DNA from: Amycolatopsis palatopharyngis
GTDB lineage: Bacteria > Actinomycetota > Actinomycetes > Mycobacteriales > Pseudonocardiaceae
Reading direction: 5' to 3'
NCBI RefSeq assembly: GCF_003385185.1
Contig: NZ_PQHZ01000049.1
Coordinates: forward strand, 1 to 45,192
Length of the DNA: 45,192 bases
Shown here: positions 25,420 through 33,955 of the stretch, piece after piece
How the letters are laid out: each line of letters starts with the position of its first letter
Position numbering within the stretch: position 1 is the first letter of the stretch
Program-made: the position numbers and the translations under genes
Notes under the pieces: generated by a model
Database searches by the model: none
What the model was told of the DNA's origin: nothing
Seen by the model: only the letters and a program-made list of their open reading frames with translations

Positions 25420-27810
25420 GTGAGTGCCGTGGGAAACGAGGAGCGTGCGCGGCGCCTGCTGGGCAGGGTCACGGCCGGGATCCCGGCCGACCGCAACCCG
25501 ATCACCCATGTCGCCGAACTGCCCGAGCGTGCGCCAGGTTTCGCCGAATGGCCGGACTGGGCGCCGCGTCCCGTTGTGGACGCCATCATGGCCGCAGGCG
25601 TTGCCCGCCCGTGGACACATCAGGTCGAGGCCGCCGCACACGCTTGGTCCGGCCGGCATGTGGTGATCGCGACGGGAACCTCGTCCGGCAAATCGCTGGC
25701 ATACCAGCTTCCTGTGTTGGCGACGCTGAACACGGACGACAGGGCGACGGCGTTGTACCTGTCCCCCACGAAGGCCCTCGGGGCCGACCAGCTGCGCTCG
25801 GTGTCCGATGTGGACCTCGGAGGGATCAGGGCCGCCTCGTACGACGGCGACACGCCGATGAACGAGCGGGACTGGGTCAAGGCGCACGCCAGATGGATCT
25901 TCACCAATCCCGACATGCTGCACAGGGGGATGCTCTCCGGGCACGCCCGATGGGCACGCTTCTTTCGTAAGCTCTCCTATGTCGTGGTGGACGAGTGCCA
26001 TGGCTACCGCGGCGTCTTCGGTTCCCACGTCGCCCTGTTGCTACGCAGGCTGCGCCGGGTCGCGAGGCACTATGGCGCGGATCCGGTTTTCGTGCTCGCC
26101 TCGGCCACGACCGCGGAGCCTGCCGAGTTCGCCGGCCGACTGTCCGGAATGGACTGTGTTCCGGTCGTCGAGGACGCCTCACCCCGGGGAGCCCGCACCG
26201 TCGCACTGTGGGAACCGCCGCTGCTCGAGGAGTTCGCCGGAGAGAACGGCGCTCCCGTAAGGCGGTCCGCGGGCGCGGAGACGGCGCGCATTCTCGCCGA
26301 ACTGGTCATCGAAGGTGCCCGCTCGCTGGCCTTCATCCGCTCCCGCCGAGGTGCCGAGCTGACGGCACTGAGCGCCCGCCGCATCCTCGGCGAGGTGGAC
26401 CCGGAGTTGGTGGAGAAGGTCGCGGCCTACCGCGCCGGTTTCCTTCCCGAAGAACGGCGTGCGCTCGAAGCCGCCCTGCTCTCCGGCGAACTGCTCGGTG
26501 TCGCGACCACCAACGCACTCGAACTCGGCGTCGACATCGCCGGACTGGATGCCGTGGTGCTCGCGGGCTACCCCGGGACGCTGGCTTCGTTCTGGCAGCA
26601 GGCGGGCCGCGCGGGCCGAGCGGGCGACGACGCACTCGTCCTGTTCGTCGCGCGTGACGATCCACTGGACACCTACCTGGTGCACCATCCCGCCGCGATC
26701 CTGGAACGGCCGGTGGAAACCGCCGTCCTCGATCCGGGAAATCCGTACGTACTCGCGCCACAACTCGCCTGCGCTGCCGCGGAACTGCCGATCACCGCGG
26801 GTGAACTGGACGACTTCGGTGGCCAGGCCGCCCGCGAGGTACTCGAATCGCTGGTGGCGGACCGAGTACTACGGCGCAGGCCGAGTGGCTGGTACTGGAC
26901 CTCCCGGGAGCGACCGCACCACGAGGTGGACATTCGTGGTTCCGGCGGTGAGCAGATCGCCGTGGTGGAGGCCGAAACGGCGCGCATGCTGGGCACTGTG
27001 GACCCGGGCTCGGCCTGCGGCACGGTGCACCCTGGTGCGGTCTACCTCCACCAGGGAGCGTCCTACGTGGTGGACGACCTCGATCTCGAACAGGGGCTCG
27101 CACTCGTCCACACCGAGGACCCTGACTGGAACACCTCGGCGCGCGAGATCGTGGACATCAGCGTTCTGAACACCGAACACAAACAGACCTACGACGGCGT
27201 GACCGTCTGTCTCGGCGAGGTCGCCGTGACCTCACAGGTCGTGGGCTACCTCCGCCGCAGACCGTCCGGTGAGGTCATCGACCACGTTCCGCTGGACCTG
27301 CCCGAGCAGGTTCTGCGAACACGCGCCGTCTGGTACACGATCGGCGGCGATCTGCTCCGGGGTGAATCCAGCGCTGACAGTGACGAGGAAGGTGCGAGGG
27401 CACCGGGGGGCGCCGGATTGAGTCCGGCGCGCGTCCCCGGTGCCCTGCACGCCGCCGAGCACGCGGCGATCGGCCTGCTACCGCTGTTCGCTACGTGCGA
27501 CCGATGGGATATCGGCGGGGTCTCTACCGCGCTGCACGAAGACACCGGGGAGGCGACGGTGTTCGTGCACGATGGCCATCCCGGCGGTGCGGGATTTGCC
27601 GATCGCGGTTTTGCCGCGTTGGTCCCATGGCTGGCCGCTACGCGGGAGGCGATCGTCTCCTGCGAGTGCCCGGCGGGATGCCCGTCCTGCGTTCAGTCGC
27701 CGAAATGCGGGAACGGCAACGAACCGCTGGACAAGGCAGGGGCGGTGGTCGTATTGGACACCGTGCTGGGGGCTGTGCGTCTCACGGGGCCCGGCACGAC
27801 CACGGGGTAG
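25420..27810 (+). CDS. SftH/MrfA-type superfamily 2 DNA helicase
   Basis: A 796-residue DNA-dependent ATPase and 3'-5' helicase of the clade containing mycobacterial SftH (Rv3649), Bacillus MrfA/YprA and yeast Hrq1. MrfA acts in repair of mitomycin-type damage. Motif I ATGTSSGKS (84-92), motif II DECH (191-194), motif III SATT, and motif VI WQQAGRAGRAG are intact. The C-terminal DUF1998-like domain carries the clade's metal-binding cysteines in CECPAGCPSCVQSPKCGNGN. The start is GTG 25420, with GGAG close by; a GTG nine bases later is also possible. The gene is divergent from hppA and its stop is one base from the end of the convergent primase-like gene. Confidence 0.93.
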   Translation: MSAVGNEERARRLLGRVTAGIPADRNPITHVAELPERAPGFAEWPDWAPRPVVDAIMAAGVARPWTHQVEAAAHAWSGRHVVIATGTSSGKSLAYQLPVLATLNTDDRATALYLSPTKALGADQLRSVSDVDLGGIRAASYDGDTPMNERDWVKAHARWIFTNPDMLHRGMLSGHARWARFFRKLSYVVVDECHGYRGVFGSHVALLLRRLRRVARHYGADPVFVLASATTAEPAEFAGRLSGMDCVPVVEDASPRGARTVALWEPPLLEEFAGENGAPVRRSAGAETARILAELVIEGARSLAFIRSRRGAELTALSARRILGEVDPELVEKVAAYRAGFLPEERRALEAALLSGELLGVATTNALELGVDIAGLDAVVLAGYPGTLASFWQQAGRAGRAGDDALVLFVARDDPLDTYLVHHPAAILERPVETAVLDPGNPYVLAPQLACAAAELPITAGELDDFGGQAAREVLESLVADRVLRRRPSGWYWTSRERPHHEVDIRGSGGEQIAVVEAETARMLGTVDPGSACGTVHPGAVYLHQGASYVVDDLDLEQGLALVHTEDPDWNTSAREIVDISVLNTEHKQTYDGVTVCLGEVAVTSQVVGYLRRRPSGEVIDHVPLDLPEQVLRTRAVWYTIGGDLLRGESSADSDEEGARAPGGAGLSPARVPGALHAAEHAAIGLLPLFATCDRWDIGGVSTALHEDTGEATVFVHDGHPGGAGFADRGFAALVPWLAATREAIVSCECPAGCPSCVQSPKCGNGNEPLDKAGAVVVLDTVLGAVRLTGPGTTTG

Positions 27811-27811
27811 T

Positions 27812-28471
27812 TCAGGCTGCGGACCGGTGCACGGTCAGCAGCCGGGCCTTGGTGCTAACCGGGGCGGCGACGGCCTCCTCCGGCTCAGGTCCGGTAAGCG
27901 CGTCCACCAGCACGGCGTGCACGGTGTCCGCCTCGGGCAGTTGCCAGCCCCAGACCTCGGGCTTGACTCGCCAGTGCACGACCCCGTGCTGGAACGGCGT
28001 CGGGGGCAGCGGCACCCAGCTCCCTTCACCGTGGCAGCGCACGTTGGCGCGCTCGATGAGTTCGGCGGGCAGCCGATCGGCGACGGTGGTGAGGAACAGC
28101 CACCGCCCGTTCGGCATCGCGACGATGGGGGCGGGCTGGCCCGTGGCCCGCAGCAGGCGTGCCGCGCGGCGACCGAGGTCGTCGTCGACCTCCACCGCGT
28201 CGAGCACCCGCCCGGTGGCCACCAGGAGGCTGTGCGGGTTCCCGGTGAACCACTCGGCGACCTGCTGGGGGTGTGCACCCAGGCGGTCCTGCCAGTCCTC
28301 GTGCTCGGGCACCGGCACGGTCCAGCCCGTGGTGTCGTCCGCCGAAGCGGCCGTGTCCGGGTACGTACCCGGTAACACGGGCCAGCCGCGCCAGGCGAGG
28401 CCGATGGCTTCGGCGCGCAGCTCGATCTTGAAAGCGCCGCGCCAGCCGCTCGACCAGTCAGTGTCCAACAT
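27812..28471 (-). CDS. Stand-alone primase-polymerase-like (AEP) protein, active site altered
   Basis: A 219-residue protein resembling the N-terminal bifunctional primase/polymerase domain. WRGAFKIELRAEAIGLAWRG opens the fold, then GNPHSLLVATG and a strand reading VLDAVEVDDD. The family's first catalytic motif is a DxD, represented here by E94-V-D96. The second motif normally has an invariant histidine after a GG turn, but MPNGRWLFLTT has arginine-tryptophan instead. Catalysis is therefore doubtful. I start at ATG 28469-28471 (AGAAAG and AGGAGG upstream). It ends one base from the helicase stop. There is no fused helicase or plasmid context. An inactive or nucleotide-binding relative is the cautious view. 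Confidence 0.72.
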   Translation of the reverse strand: MLDTDWSSGWRGAFKIELRAEAIGLAWRGWPVLPGTYPDTAASADDTTGWTVPVPEHEDWQDRLGAHPQQVAEWFTGNPHSLLVATGRVLDAVEVDDDLGRRAARLLRATGQPAPIVAMPNGRWLFLTTVADRLPAELIERANVRCHGEGSWVPLPPTPFQHGVVHWRVKPEVWGWQLPEADTVHAVLVDALTGPEPEEAVAAPVSTKARLLTVHRSAA

Positions 28472-28848
28472 GTCTTTCTCTGCCTCCTCGTACTCTGTGG
28501 TACTCGGTCGCCGTCCTGCGTCATGCGGTGGCGACACGAATGACTAAACGGCAACTTGCAGATCGGGGGAACCTCCCCCTCGACAACCGGGCGTTCGGAG
28601 ACGGTGAGCGAACTCACGGCCAACCGTCGCGCCGAACACCCCCCTGCCGGTGAGCGTCGCCCAGCAGTGCTCCAGCCGGCCGTTCGGCGGCGATTTCGGA
28701 CAGATAACGAGATGCGGAAACGGCGCTTACGGCGACTCCACGGCCAAGAGCCGTTGTTCATCGGCATCACGGACCGGTGTCCTACCGCTCACCGCGTGTC
28801 AGCGACCGCTGCCCGCTGTTGTCATCTCATGTCCGACCGGTCGGTCGG
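28472..28848. other. Gap between primase-like gene and tad operon
   Basis: 377 bases without a supported gene. It should hold the promoter of the minus-strand primase-like gene. A plus-strand open frame from 28556 has no ribosome site, no recognisable product, and runs through the tad genes. At the right end is a palindrome, CCGACCGGTCGG (28833-28844), five bases past the last tad stop, possibly part of a terminator. Confidence 0.5.
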
Positions 28849-29259
28849 TCACCGTTGGTTCCGTTCGTCGCGGACGCCGAACGGCAGCACTGGACCTGCC
28901 CTTGCTCGCGCCCTGACCGTTGGATTGGCGCCAAGCGCTCCCGGCAGCGTCGTCTCGACCTCCACCAGCGCGTCCCAGCCTGCGAACTCGCAGTTGGCGA
29001 TTCGCACCCGCATCCGCTGAACCACCCTCTCGGCCGCGGCGCAGGCCCGATCCGAGCCCAGTACGGCTTGTCCGGCTGCGGCGAGTGCGGCGAGGTCGGC
29101 AGCAGCCGCCGCCCGCTGCCTGGCGGCGACCGCACCGCCCAGCCAAAGGATGACGCCGGTGACCACCAGCAGTGCGGCCACCGCGCAAGCCGTCCACACC
29201 GTGGCGAATCCGGAATCGGAACCAATTCGCCTTCGACCCCAAACCTCATGCCGGCGCAC
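28849..29259 (-). CDS. TadE-like secretion-neighbourhood protein (Rv3654c type)
   Basis: Last gene of the tad operon, 136 aa from GTG 29257-29259. After a short basic N-terminus (MRRHEVWGRRRIGSDS) comes GFATVWTACAVAALLVVTGV, a pseudopilin-like helix, then AARQRAAAAADLAALAAAG, the Ala-rich continuation seen in Rv3654c-type TadE-like proteins. Two cysteines (DRACAAAE, ANCEFAG) could pair outside the cell. It overlaps the preceding tadE by 14 bases, so translation is coupled. It is likely a minor pseudopilin. An overlapping ATG frame (from 29249) gives no TadE-like sequence and was rejected. Confidence 0.82.
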   Translation of the reverse strand: MRRHEVWGRRRIGSDSGFATVWTACAVAALLVVTGVILWLGGAVAARQRAAAAADLAALAAAGQAVLGSDRACAAAERVVQRMRVRIANCEFAGWDALVEVETTLPGALGANPTVRARARAGPVLPFGVRDERNQR

Positions 29260-29674
29260 GCGCTCGTTCCTTCGTCGCGGCTGCTTCTTCCCGCCCCGGC
29301 TCCATCGCGGCGTAGGCCTCGGCGCGCAACTCGACCATGGGCAGCAGTCCAGCTACGGCATCCGCGATCACCGTGACAGTGACGCCGCCAGGCTCGTGCC
29401 GGACCACCATTCGCGCCTTTCGAGGAGCGAGCATGCGCACCGCTTCTTCCGCGAGCGAGTTGTCACCCCTGGCAAGCTGGCGGGCCGCCGCTCTCGCCGC
29501 ATCGGCACACCGCAACTGGTCGATGACCATCGAGAACCCGGCGAGCACCAAGCCGAGCACGGTGACCAGTGCGCAGATCGAAATGGCCGCCTCCACGGTC
29601 ACCGCACCACTGTCGTTGGGCGACGCCCTGCTCCGCCGTTCTCGCCACACCCGCTCAGCGGGACCGGCCTTCAC
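29246..29674 (-). CDS. tadE: TadE-family minor pseudopilin
   Basis: A 142-residue membrane protein. RRSRASPNDSGAVTVEAAIS leads into the helix ICALVTVLGLVLAGFSMVID. The G-x-V-T-V-E-A start of the helix with its glutamate is the TadE signature. The exterior part includes LRCADAARAAARQLARGD and a small beta segment. The GTG start at 29672-29674 overlaps the pilin stop as GTGA. In Tad systems TadE-type proteins are processed like pilins and help assemble the fibre. Corresponds to Rv3655c in mycobacterial order. Confidence 0.87.
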   Translation of the reverse strand: MKAGPAERVWRERRSRASPNDSGAVTVEAAISICALVTVLGLVLAGFSMVIDQLRCADAARAAARQLARGDNSLAEEAVRMLAPRKARMVVRHEPGGVTVTVIADAVAGLLPMVELRAEAYAAMEPGREEAAATKERARAPA

Positions 29675-29901
29675 AACGACACCGAGAGTGCGCGTTCTAC
29701 CAGCGCCGTGAGTCCGGCCAGCACGGAATCTCCGGTGACGACGGCGTAGAGCAGGGCGGCGAACGCGGCTGCCGCGATCGTGCCGATGGCGTATTCAGCA
29801 GTACTCATGCCCTCGTCACCGGCAGGCAGCGCGGGCCACCGCGTCGCGGCCGCGGGTCCGTACAACGGGTCGTTGGCGAAGTGCGGGTGGTTGGAGATCA
29901 T
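29671..29901 (-). CDS. Flp-like pilin, DUF4244
   Basis: Small 76-residue prepilin. After a hydrophilic leader (to PALPAGDEG) the sequence GMSTAEYAIGTIAAAAFAAL gives a type IV prepilin cleavage site between Gly and Met, with glutamate at +5, and a hydrophobic helix. This is the DUF4244 form of the Flp pilus subunit found in actinobacteria (Rv3656c position). The ATG at 29899-29901 has AAGGGA seven bases upstream, the best ribosome site in the operon, in keeping with the major subunit needing more product. Only 49 bases separate it from tadC upstream. Confidence 0.9.
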   Translation of the reverse strand: MISNHPHFANDPLYGPAAATRWPALPAGDEGMSTAEYAIGTIAAAAFAALLYAVVTGDSVLAGLTALVERALSVSL

Positions 29902-29950
29902 GTCGAGTCCCTTCTGGTTATCGGATTGCTGACGTTGTCGATGTGCTGTC

Positions 29951-30580
29951 TCAGGGCAGAACGGTGAGCTGACCGGCCAGGCCGGCCACCACCGGAATCA
30001 CCCCGAGGCAGAGAAAGGCGGGCAGGAAGCAGAGCCCGAGCGGGCCGGTGACGAGCACGGCCGCACGCTGCGCCTTCGCCTCGGCTCGGTCACCGCTTCC
30101 GGCACGGATCCGATCGGCGACAGCAGTCGCCGTTTCGGCGAGCGCCGCACCCGAACGAGCGGTGCGGTACGCGGCCCTCGCCAGCTCCGCCGTCTGTGGA
30201 CAGGCCAGCGAGGGAGCCCAGGCCGCTGCCGGTTCAGCACCGAGTGCGAGCAGATTGGCGGTGGCACCGAGGGAAGCCGAAGCTGCTTCGGGAAGGTCAT
30301 CGGCAACGGTGCGAATCGCCATCGGGACCGGTAACCCAGTGCGTAGGCAGGCGGCCATCAGGTCCCAGGCAGCGGCCAGCCGCAGGGGTTCCGCTTTCTC
30401 CCTTCCCGGAAACGAAAACCCGGCGAGGCGACGACGAAACCGCTGCGCGACCGGTGGCGCGGCAGCGTCACCGGACGCCGGCGGCAACAACCCGCGCAAC
30501 CTGGCTCCGGCAAGTGCAGGGGCAGGCGCCGTGAGCACCGCACAGGACAGCAGACCGAGTACAGCCGGGGTGATGTTCAC
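29951..30580 (-). CDS. tadC: Tad pilus platform protein TadC (T2SS F family)
   Basis: A 209-residue membrane protein of the type II secretion F family. It has an N-terminal hydrophobic helix, then the cytoplasmic F-domain (AAAWDLMAACLRTGLPVPMA, IRTVADDLPEAASASLG, ELARAAYRTARSGAALAETA) and a C-terminal pair of helices (AVLVTGPLGLCFLPAFLCLG, VIPVVAGLAGQL). With TadB it forms the inner-membrane platform on which the ATPase pushes pilin subunits. It begins with GTG, overlapping the tadB stop as GTGA. It is shorter than TadC of Gram-negative bacteria, as usual for the actinobacterial version. Confidence 0.88.
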   Translation of the reverse strand: MNITPAVLGLLSCAVLTAPAPALAGARLRGLLPPASGDAAAPPVAQRFRRRLAGFSFPGREKAEPLRLAAAWDLMAACLRTGLPVPMAIRTVADDLPEAASASLGATANLLALGAEPAAAWAPSLACPQTAELARAAYRTARSGAALAETATAVADRIRAGSGDRAEAKAQRAAVLVTGPLGLCFLPAFLCLGVIPVVAGLAGQLTVLP

Positions 30581-31407
30581 GAGACCACTACCTGCCGGGT
30601 CAGTCGCGCTGTCCAGGCCACGCCGGACAGGATCAGCGCGGCACCAACCACCGACAGAACCTGGCCCGCCGCCGTACCGAGAAGGAAGCGCGTCGGCTGC
30701 GCGCCCATCGCCTCTCCAAGCAGTAGGCCGAACAGCGGCAGCACCGCGAGAACCAGCGCACTGGCCCGCGCACCGGCCATTCGTGCGTTCGTCTGCCCGG
30801 CGAACCGGGCGGTGGCGTCGAGGTCGCGGCGGACGGAGTCGAGCACCTCGGCAAGCGGAAGGCCGTGCCGCTGCGCCAGCGACCAGGCACGACGAAGCCT
30901 GCGTACCGCCTGCCCTCGCACCGGGTCCGGGGCGCCGGGCAATGGAACGAACTCAGGTGAGACGCCGAGCCGTTCGGTCGCGGCGAGTTCCCTGAGTACC
31001 CGCCGGGCATCCGGGTCCGCGTTCTCGGCCACGGACTCGGCCACGGACTCGGCGACCTCGGCAGGACCGGCACCCGCCCGCAGCCCGGCCACAAGGGCCC
31101 GGACGGCCTCGGCGAGTGCGGCGACCGCGCGCAGCTGTAGCTGCCCCCGCTTACGTGCCCTGCGGTGCAGCCGTACGGCAAGTGTCAGTAACGCGGCCGC
31201 GACGACCGGCCCCGGCCCGGCTACGGGCATCATGACCAGAGCCAGCGCGCACAGACCCAGTGGCATCAGCGACCGGGAACGCGGCCAGGACGGCGCGGCT
31301 GGTGCGGGCGTTTCCGGTAGTAGCGGCAGCAGGCGGTCGACGGGGCGACTCCTTGCCGGCCAGCACAACAGGGCGAGGCCACCGGCGAGCGCCATCCAGC
31401 TCAACAT
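30577..31407 (-). CDS. tadB: Tad pilus platform protein TadB (T2SS F family)
   Basis: A 276-residue partner of TadC. The N-terminal helices (MLSWMALAGGLALLCWPA; SLMPLGLCALALVMMPVAGP) are followed by a basic loop and the F-domain (LRAVAALAEAVRALVAGLRA, AGAGPAEVAES, WSLAQRHGLPLAEVLDSVRR) and two terminal helices with VLPLFGLLLGEAMGA. I place the start at ATG 31405-31407, which overlaps the tadA stop by 7 bases; the longer frame reads back through tadA. A short in-frame repeat (VAESVAESVAEN) sits in the cytoplasmic domain. Confidence 0.88.
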   Translation of the reverse strand: MLSWMALAGGLALLCWPARSRPVDRLLPLLPETPAPAAPSWPRSRSLMPLGLCALALVMMPVAGPGPVVAAALLTLAVRLHRRARKRGQLQLRAVAALAEAVRALVAGLRAGAGPAEVAESVAESVAENADPDARRVLRELAATERLGVSPEFVPLPGAPDPVRGQAVRRLRRAWSLAQRHGLPLAEVLDSVRRDLDATARFAGQTNARMAGARASALVLAVLPLFGLLLGEAMGAQPTRFLLGTAAGQVLSVVGAALILSGVAWTARLTRQVVVS

Positions 31408-32570
31408 GGTGACGGCGTCGAACGTCGTTCCAGCAGCTCCGCGAACAACCCCTTGTGCTCGGTCCATCGACCGGATCGCCACACATCGCAGACCTCCACC
31501 CCCCGCGTCTGCTGCCTGCGCAGTACACCGATACCGGCGAGCTTTCTGCGGTGCCCGGGTTCCCTGCGCATATGCAGCACGATCTGGATCGCCGAGGCCA
31601 GCTGGCTGTGCAGCGCGGACCGGGACAGACCACCCAGGGCGGCGAGCGCCTCGAGTCTGGCGGGAACTTCTTCCGCCGAATTGGCGTGCAGCGTGCCAGC
31701 GCCCCCGTCGTGGCCGGTGTTGAGCGCGGTCAGCAACTCACAGACCTCACGCCCGCGCACCTCGCCGAGCACCAACCGATCCGGACGCATCCGGAGGGCC
31801 TGTCGCACGAGCTCGCGAAGGGTCACCTCGCCCACCCCCTCCACGTTCGGCGGACGAGCGACGAGGCGGACGAACTGCGGGTGCCGGGGCCGCAACTCAC
31901 CCGCGTCCTCCACGCAGACGATTCGTTCGCCCGGATCGACCCTGCCGAGCATGGCCGCCAGCAGCGTGCTCTTTCCGGAACCGGTCGCGCCCGTGACCAC
32001 GAACGCGAGGCGCGCCGCCACGATCGACTCGACGGCGGCGAGGCCGGTGCCGTCGAAGGTTTGCAGTTCAGCGAGGGCTGGCAGGTCGTGCGCGGCGGGC
32101 CGCAGCACGCGCAGGGCGATACACGTCCCGGCGGTGGCGATCGGCGGCAGCACCGCGTGCAACCGGACCGGACCGTGCGGTCCCGCGTCCGGGAGCCATC
32201 CGTCGACGAAGGGCTGGGCGTCGTCGAGCCGGCGCCCAGCGGCGAGCGCGAGGCGCTGGGCGAGTCGCCGGACCGACTCCTCGTCCGGGAAATCGAGATC
32301 GGTGCGCCGAAGACCGTCCCTTCCGTCGATCCAGACCTGGTCTGGCGCGGTCACCAGGACGTCGGTGACCTCCGGATCGGCGAGTAGCGGCTCGAGCGGG
32401 CCCACTCCCGCGATCTCGTGACGAACGAGGCGCAGTGTCTCCAGCACTTCGGCGTGCCCGGCGACCCCGCCTGCCTCGGCCCTGATCGCCTTCGCCACGG
32501 CGGCGGGATCGTGCGGGCCTGTCGTGCCCGCGAGCCGCCGCCGAACCCGCTCGAGCAGTTCGGCAGTCAT
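31401..32570 (-). CDS. tadA: Tad secretion ATPase TadA (CpaF family)
   Basis: The motor of the Tad system, 389 aa. A helical N-domain precedes GPLEPLLADPEVTDVLVTAP, the typical CpaF entry. Walker A is GATGSGKST (184-192), the Asp box is ERIVCVEDAGEL, Walker B is RLVLGEVRG, and the His box is LNTGHDGGAGTLHANS. The protein hydrolyses ATP as a hexamer at the membrane to extend the pilus. ATG 32568-32570 overlaps the tadZ-like stop as ATGA. Rv3659c is the mycobacterial counterpart. Confidence 0.95.
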   Translation of the reverse strand: MTAELLERVRRRLAGTTGPHDPAAVAKAIRAEAGGVAGHAEVLETLRLVRHEIAGVGPLEPLLADPEVTDVLVTAPDQVWIDGRDGLRRTDLDFPDEESVRRLAQRLALAAGRRLDDAQPFVDGWLPDAGPHGPVRLHAVLPPIATAGTCIALRVLRPAAHDLPALAELQTFDGTGLAAVESIVAARLAFVVTGATGSGKSTLLAAMLGRVDPGERIVCVEDAGELRPRHPQFVRLVARPPNVEGVGEVTLRELVRQALRMRPDRLVLGEVRGREVCELLTALNTGHDGGAGTLHANSAEEVPARLEALAALGGLSRSALHSQLASAIQIVLHMRREPGHRRKLAGIGVLRRQQTRGVEVCDVWRSGRWTEHKGLFAELLERRSTPSPC

Positions 32571-33646
32571 CGCGAACCGGCCGATTCGGCACAAGCAGCG
32601 GACAGCGCCTGCAACACGTCCCGCGCCGCCTCCGCCAGCGAACCGCGTGCTCCTCCGGAGAACGCGCCCCGCTCGACGGTGCGCGGCAGCCCCCGCTCCG
32701 AACGAAATTCCGCTGCCAGCGGCACACCGAGCGTTCTGGCCATGTCCGGACCGCCGAGACCGTCAGGCCCGGGGCCCCGCACGACGACGCATGCCCGACC
32801 GGCATGCCGTCCGAGCAGCCGGATGACCCCCGCTGCCGCGGCGCAGGCCCGCACCTCGGCGGGCAGGACCACGGCAACGAGGTCCGCCTGGGCCACCGCG
32901 GCGGCCGCTCCAGCGCCAAGATGTCGCGGGACGTCGCAGATCACCGTGCCGCCGGCCCGCCGGGCCGCGTCGAGAACCGCGGTGACCGCCTCCGCTGCCG
33001 GCCCTTCACTCTGCCGGTCACACGACAGCACGGACAACCTGCCGCCGCCCTGCCTGCGCGCGGGCAGGGCGGCAACGAGATCGGCCATGGCGACCCGGCC
33101 GGAGGTCACCCGCAGACCAGGCCAGCGCAGCCCGTCGGCACGTTCCACCCCGAGCACCAGATCCGCACCCCCGCCAAGTGGATCGCAATCCACCAGCAAC
33201 GCGTCCGTGCCTGCACGACATACGGCGAGGCCCGTGGCGGCGGCGAACACCGACGCTCCCGCCCCTCCACAGCCACCGAGCACCGCAAGCACCCGGCCCG
33301 CACCTCCCCGCGGCCCCTCGGCCACGTCGGCGAGTACGGAGATGAGCACACTCTCGGAGTCGGGCAGCGCGATCACCTTGCTGACGCCGGCCTCGAAGGC
33401 GATCCGCCAGGACTCCGCCGGCAACGCCGATTTGCACACCAGCACGACGCTCTCCCGGCGCGGCGGCGGCTCGCACGCGGCGAGTACGTCCTCGTCCACG
33501 ATCACCAGGGGCGCCTCGGCCCACCTTGCTTCAGCGGCCACCGCGTCCGGGACTCGTTCGACATCACAGCCGACAGCGGCCGCGAGCCGGAGGACCTCGT
33601 CCAGCAGAACTTCGTCGTTGACCAGTACGAGTGGTCGGTCGTCCAT
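32567..33646 (-). CDS. TadZ/Ssd-like MinD-family protein with degenerate P-loop
   Basis: First gene of the operon, 359 aa from ATG 33644-33646 (GGGGGAG upstream). A receiver-like N-domain (RPLVLVNDEVLLDEVLRLAA, PLVIVDEDVL) is followed by a MinD/ParA-type domain: RVLAVLGGCGGAGASVFAAA in the place of KGGxGKT, LLVDCDPLGGGADLVLG as Walker A', and GTVICDVPRH as Walker B. The P-loop lysine is absent, as in mycobacterial Ssd (Rv3660c), a septum-site protein encoded at the same place in the tad cluster. TadZ proteins position the pilus machine at the pole; Ssd has been linked to division control. The 154-residue upstream extension is non-coding. Confidence 0.85.
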   Translation of the reverse strand: MDDRPLVLVNDEVLLDEVLRLAAAVGCDVERVPDAVAAEARWAEAPLVIVDEDVLAACEPPPRRESVVLVCKSALPAESWRIAFEAGVSKVIALPDSESVLISVLADVAEGPRGGAGRVLAVLGGCGGAGASVFAAATGLAVCRAGTDALLVDCDPLGGGADLVLGVERADGLRWPGLRVTSGRVAMADLVAALPARRQGGGRLSVLSCDRQSEGPAAEAVTAVLDAARRAGGTVICDVPRHLGAGAAAAVAQADLVAVVLPAEVRACAAAAGVIRLLGRHAGRACVVVRGPGPDGLGGPDMARTLGVPLAAEFRSERGLPRTVERGAFSGGARGSLAEAARDVLQALSAACAESAGSR

Positions 33647-33854
33647 CACGTGTCTCCCCCTTGCCCCGCGCTCTGGCCTCGGCCGTGACCTCGGCCCTGA
33701 AATCGACGGGCCGTTCGTCCGGCCGTGCTTCCACCGTTGCGGCAAGGCGCAGACCTGAACAAGACACAGTTGGTCGGCCTGTGGATAACTCGGCACCTGT
33801 GGACAAACCTGGGGAAATCCAGGCCAGGGCCGGTCAGTGGGGAGAAGAAAAGGG

Positions 33855-33888
33855 GCGACCCCCGCCAGGGGGGAGGAGCGGGGGTCGC
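33855..33888. repeat. Strong hairpin in the tad/HAD divergent region
   Basis: Perfect 11-bp arms GCGACCCCCGC and GCGGGGGTCGC with a 12-base G-rich loop. It lies about 210 bases outside the tadZ-like start and upstream of the HAD promoter, so it terminates no visible gene. It may insulate the two promoters or end an unseen antisense transcript. Confidence 0.6.
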
Positions 33889-33907
33889 CGGGGTTCAGCC
33901 CCGGGGG

Positions 33908-33940
33908 GTCGGACTGAACCAGTCCGATTGACATCGGACC
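33908..33940. promoter_or_regulatory. Overlapping inverted repeats at the HAD promoter
   Basis: TCGGACT-GAACC-AGTCCGA (33909-33927) and GTCCGAT-TGAC-ATCGGAC (33922-33939) share their middle arm, so only one hairpin can form at a time. The motif ATCGGACT or its complement thus occurs three times, and the last copy overlaps the -35 element. This fits an operator cluster. Confidence 0.5.
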
Positions 33941-33955
33941 CCTCAACTGTAACTC
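33928..33955 (+). promoter_or_regulatory. Sigma-A-like promoter for the HAD gene
   Basis: TTGACA (33928-33933), 16 bases, TAACTC (33950-33955). The -35 is a perfect consensus match. Transcription would start about 200 bases before the HAD start codon. Confidence 0.5.

Noticed and set aside
28556..29020. Plus-strand frame in the gap before the tad operon
   Set aside because: No ribosome site, low-complexity Ser/Arg product, and overlap with the tadE-like gene.
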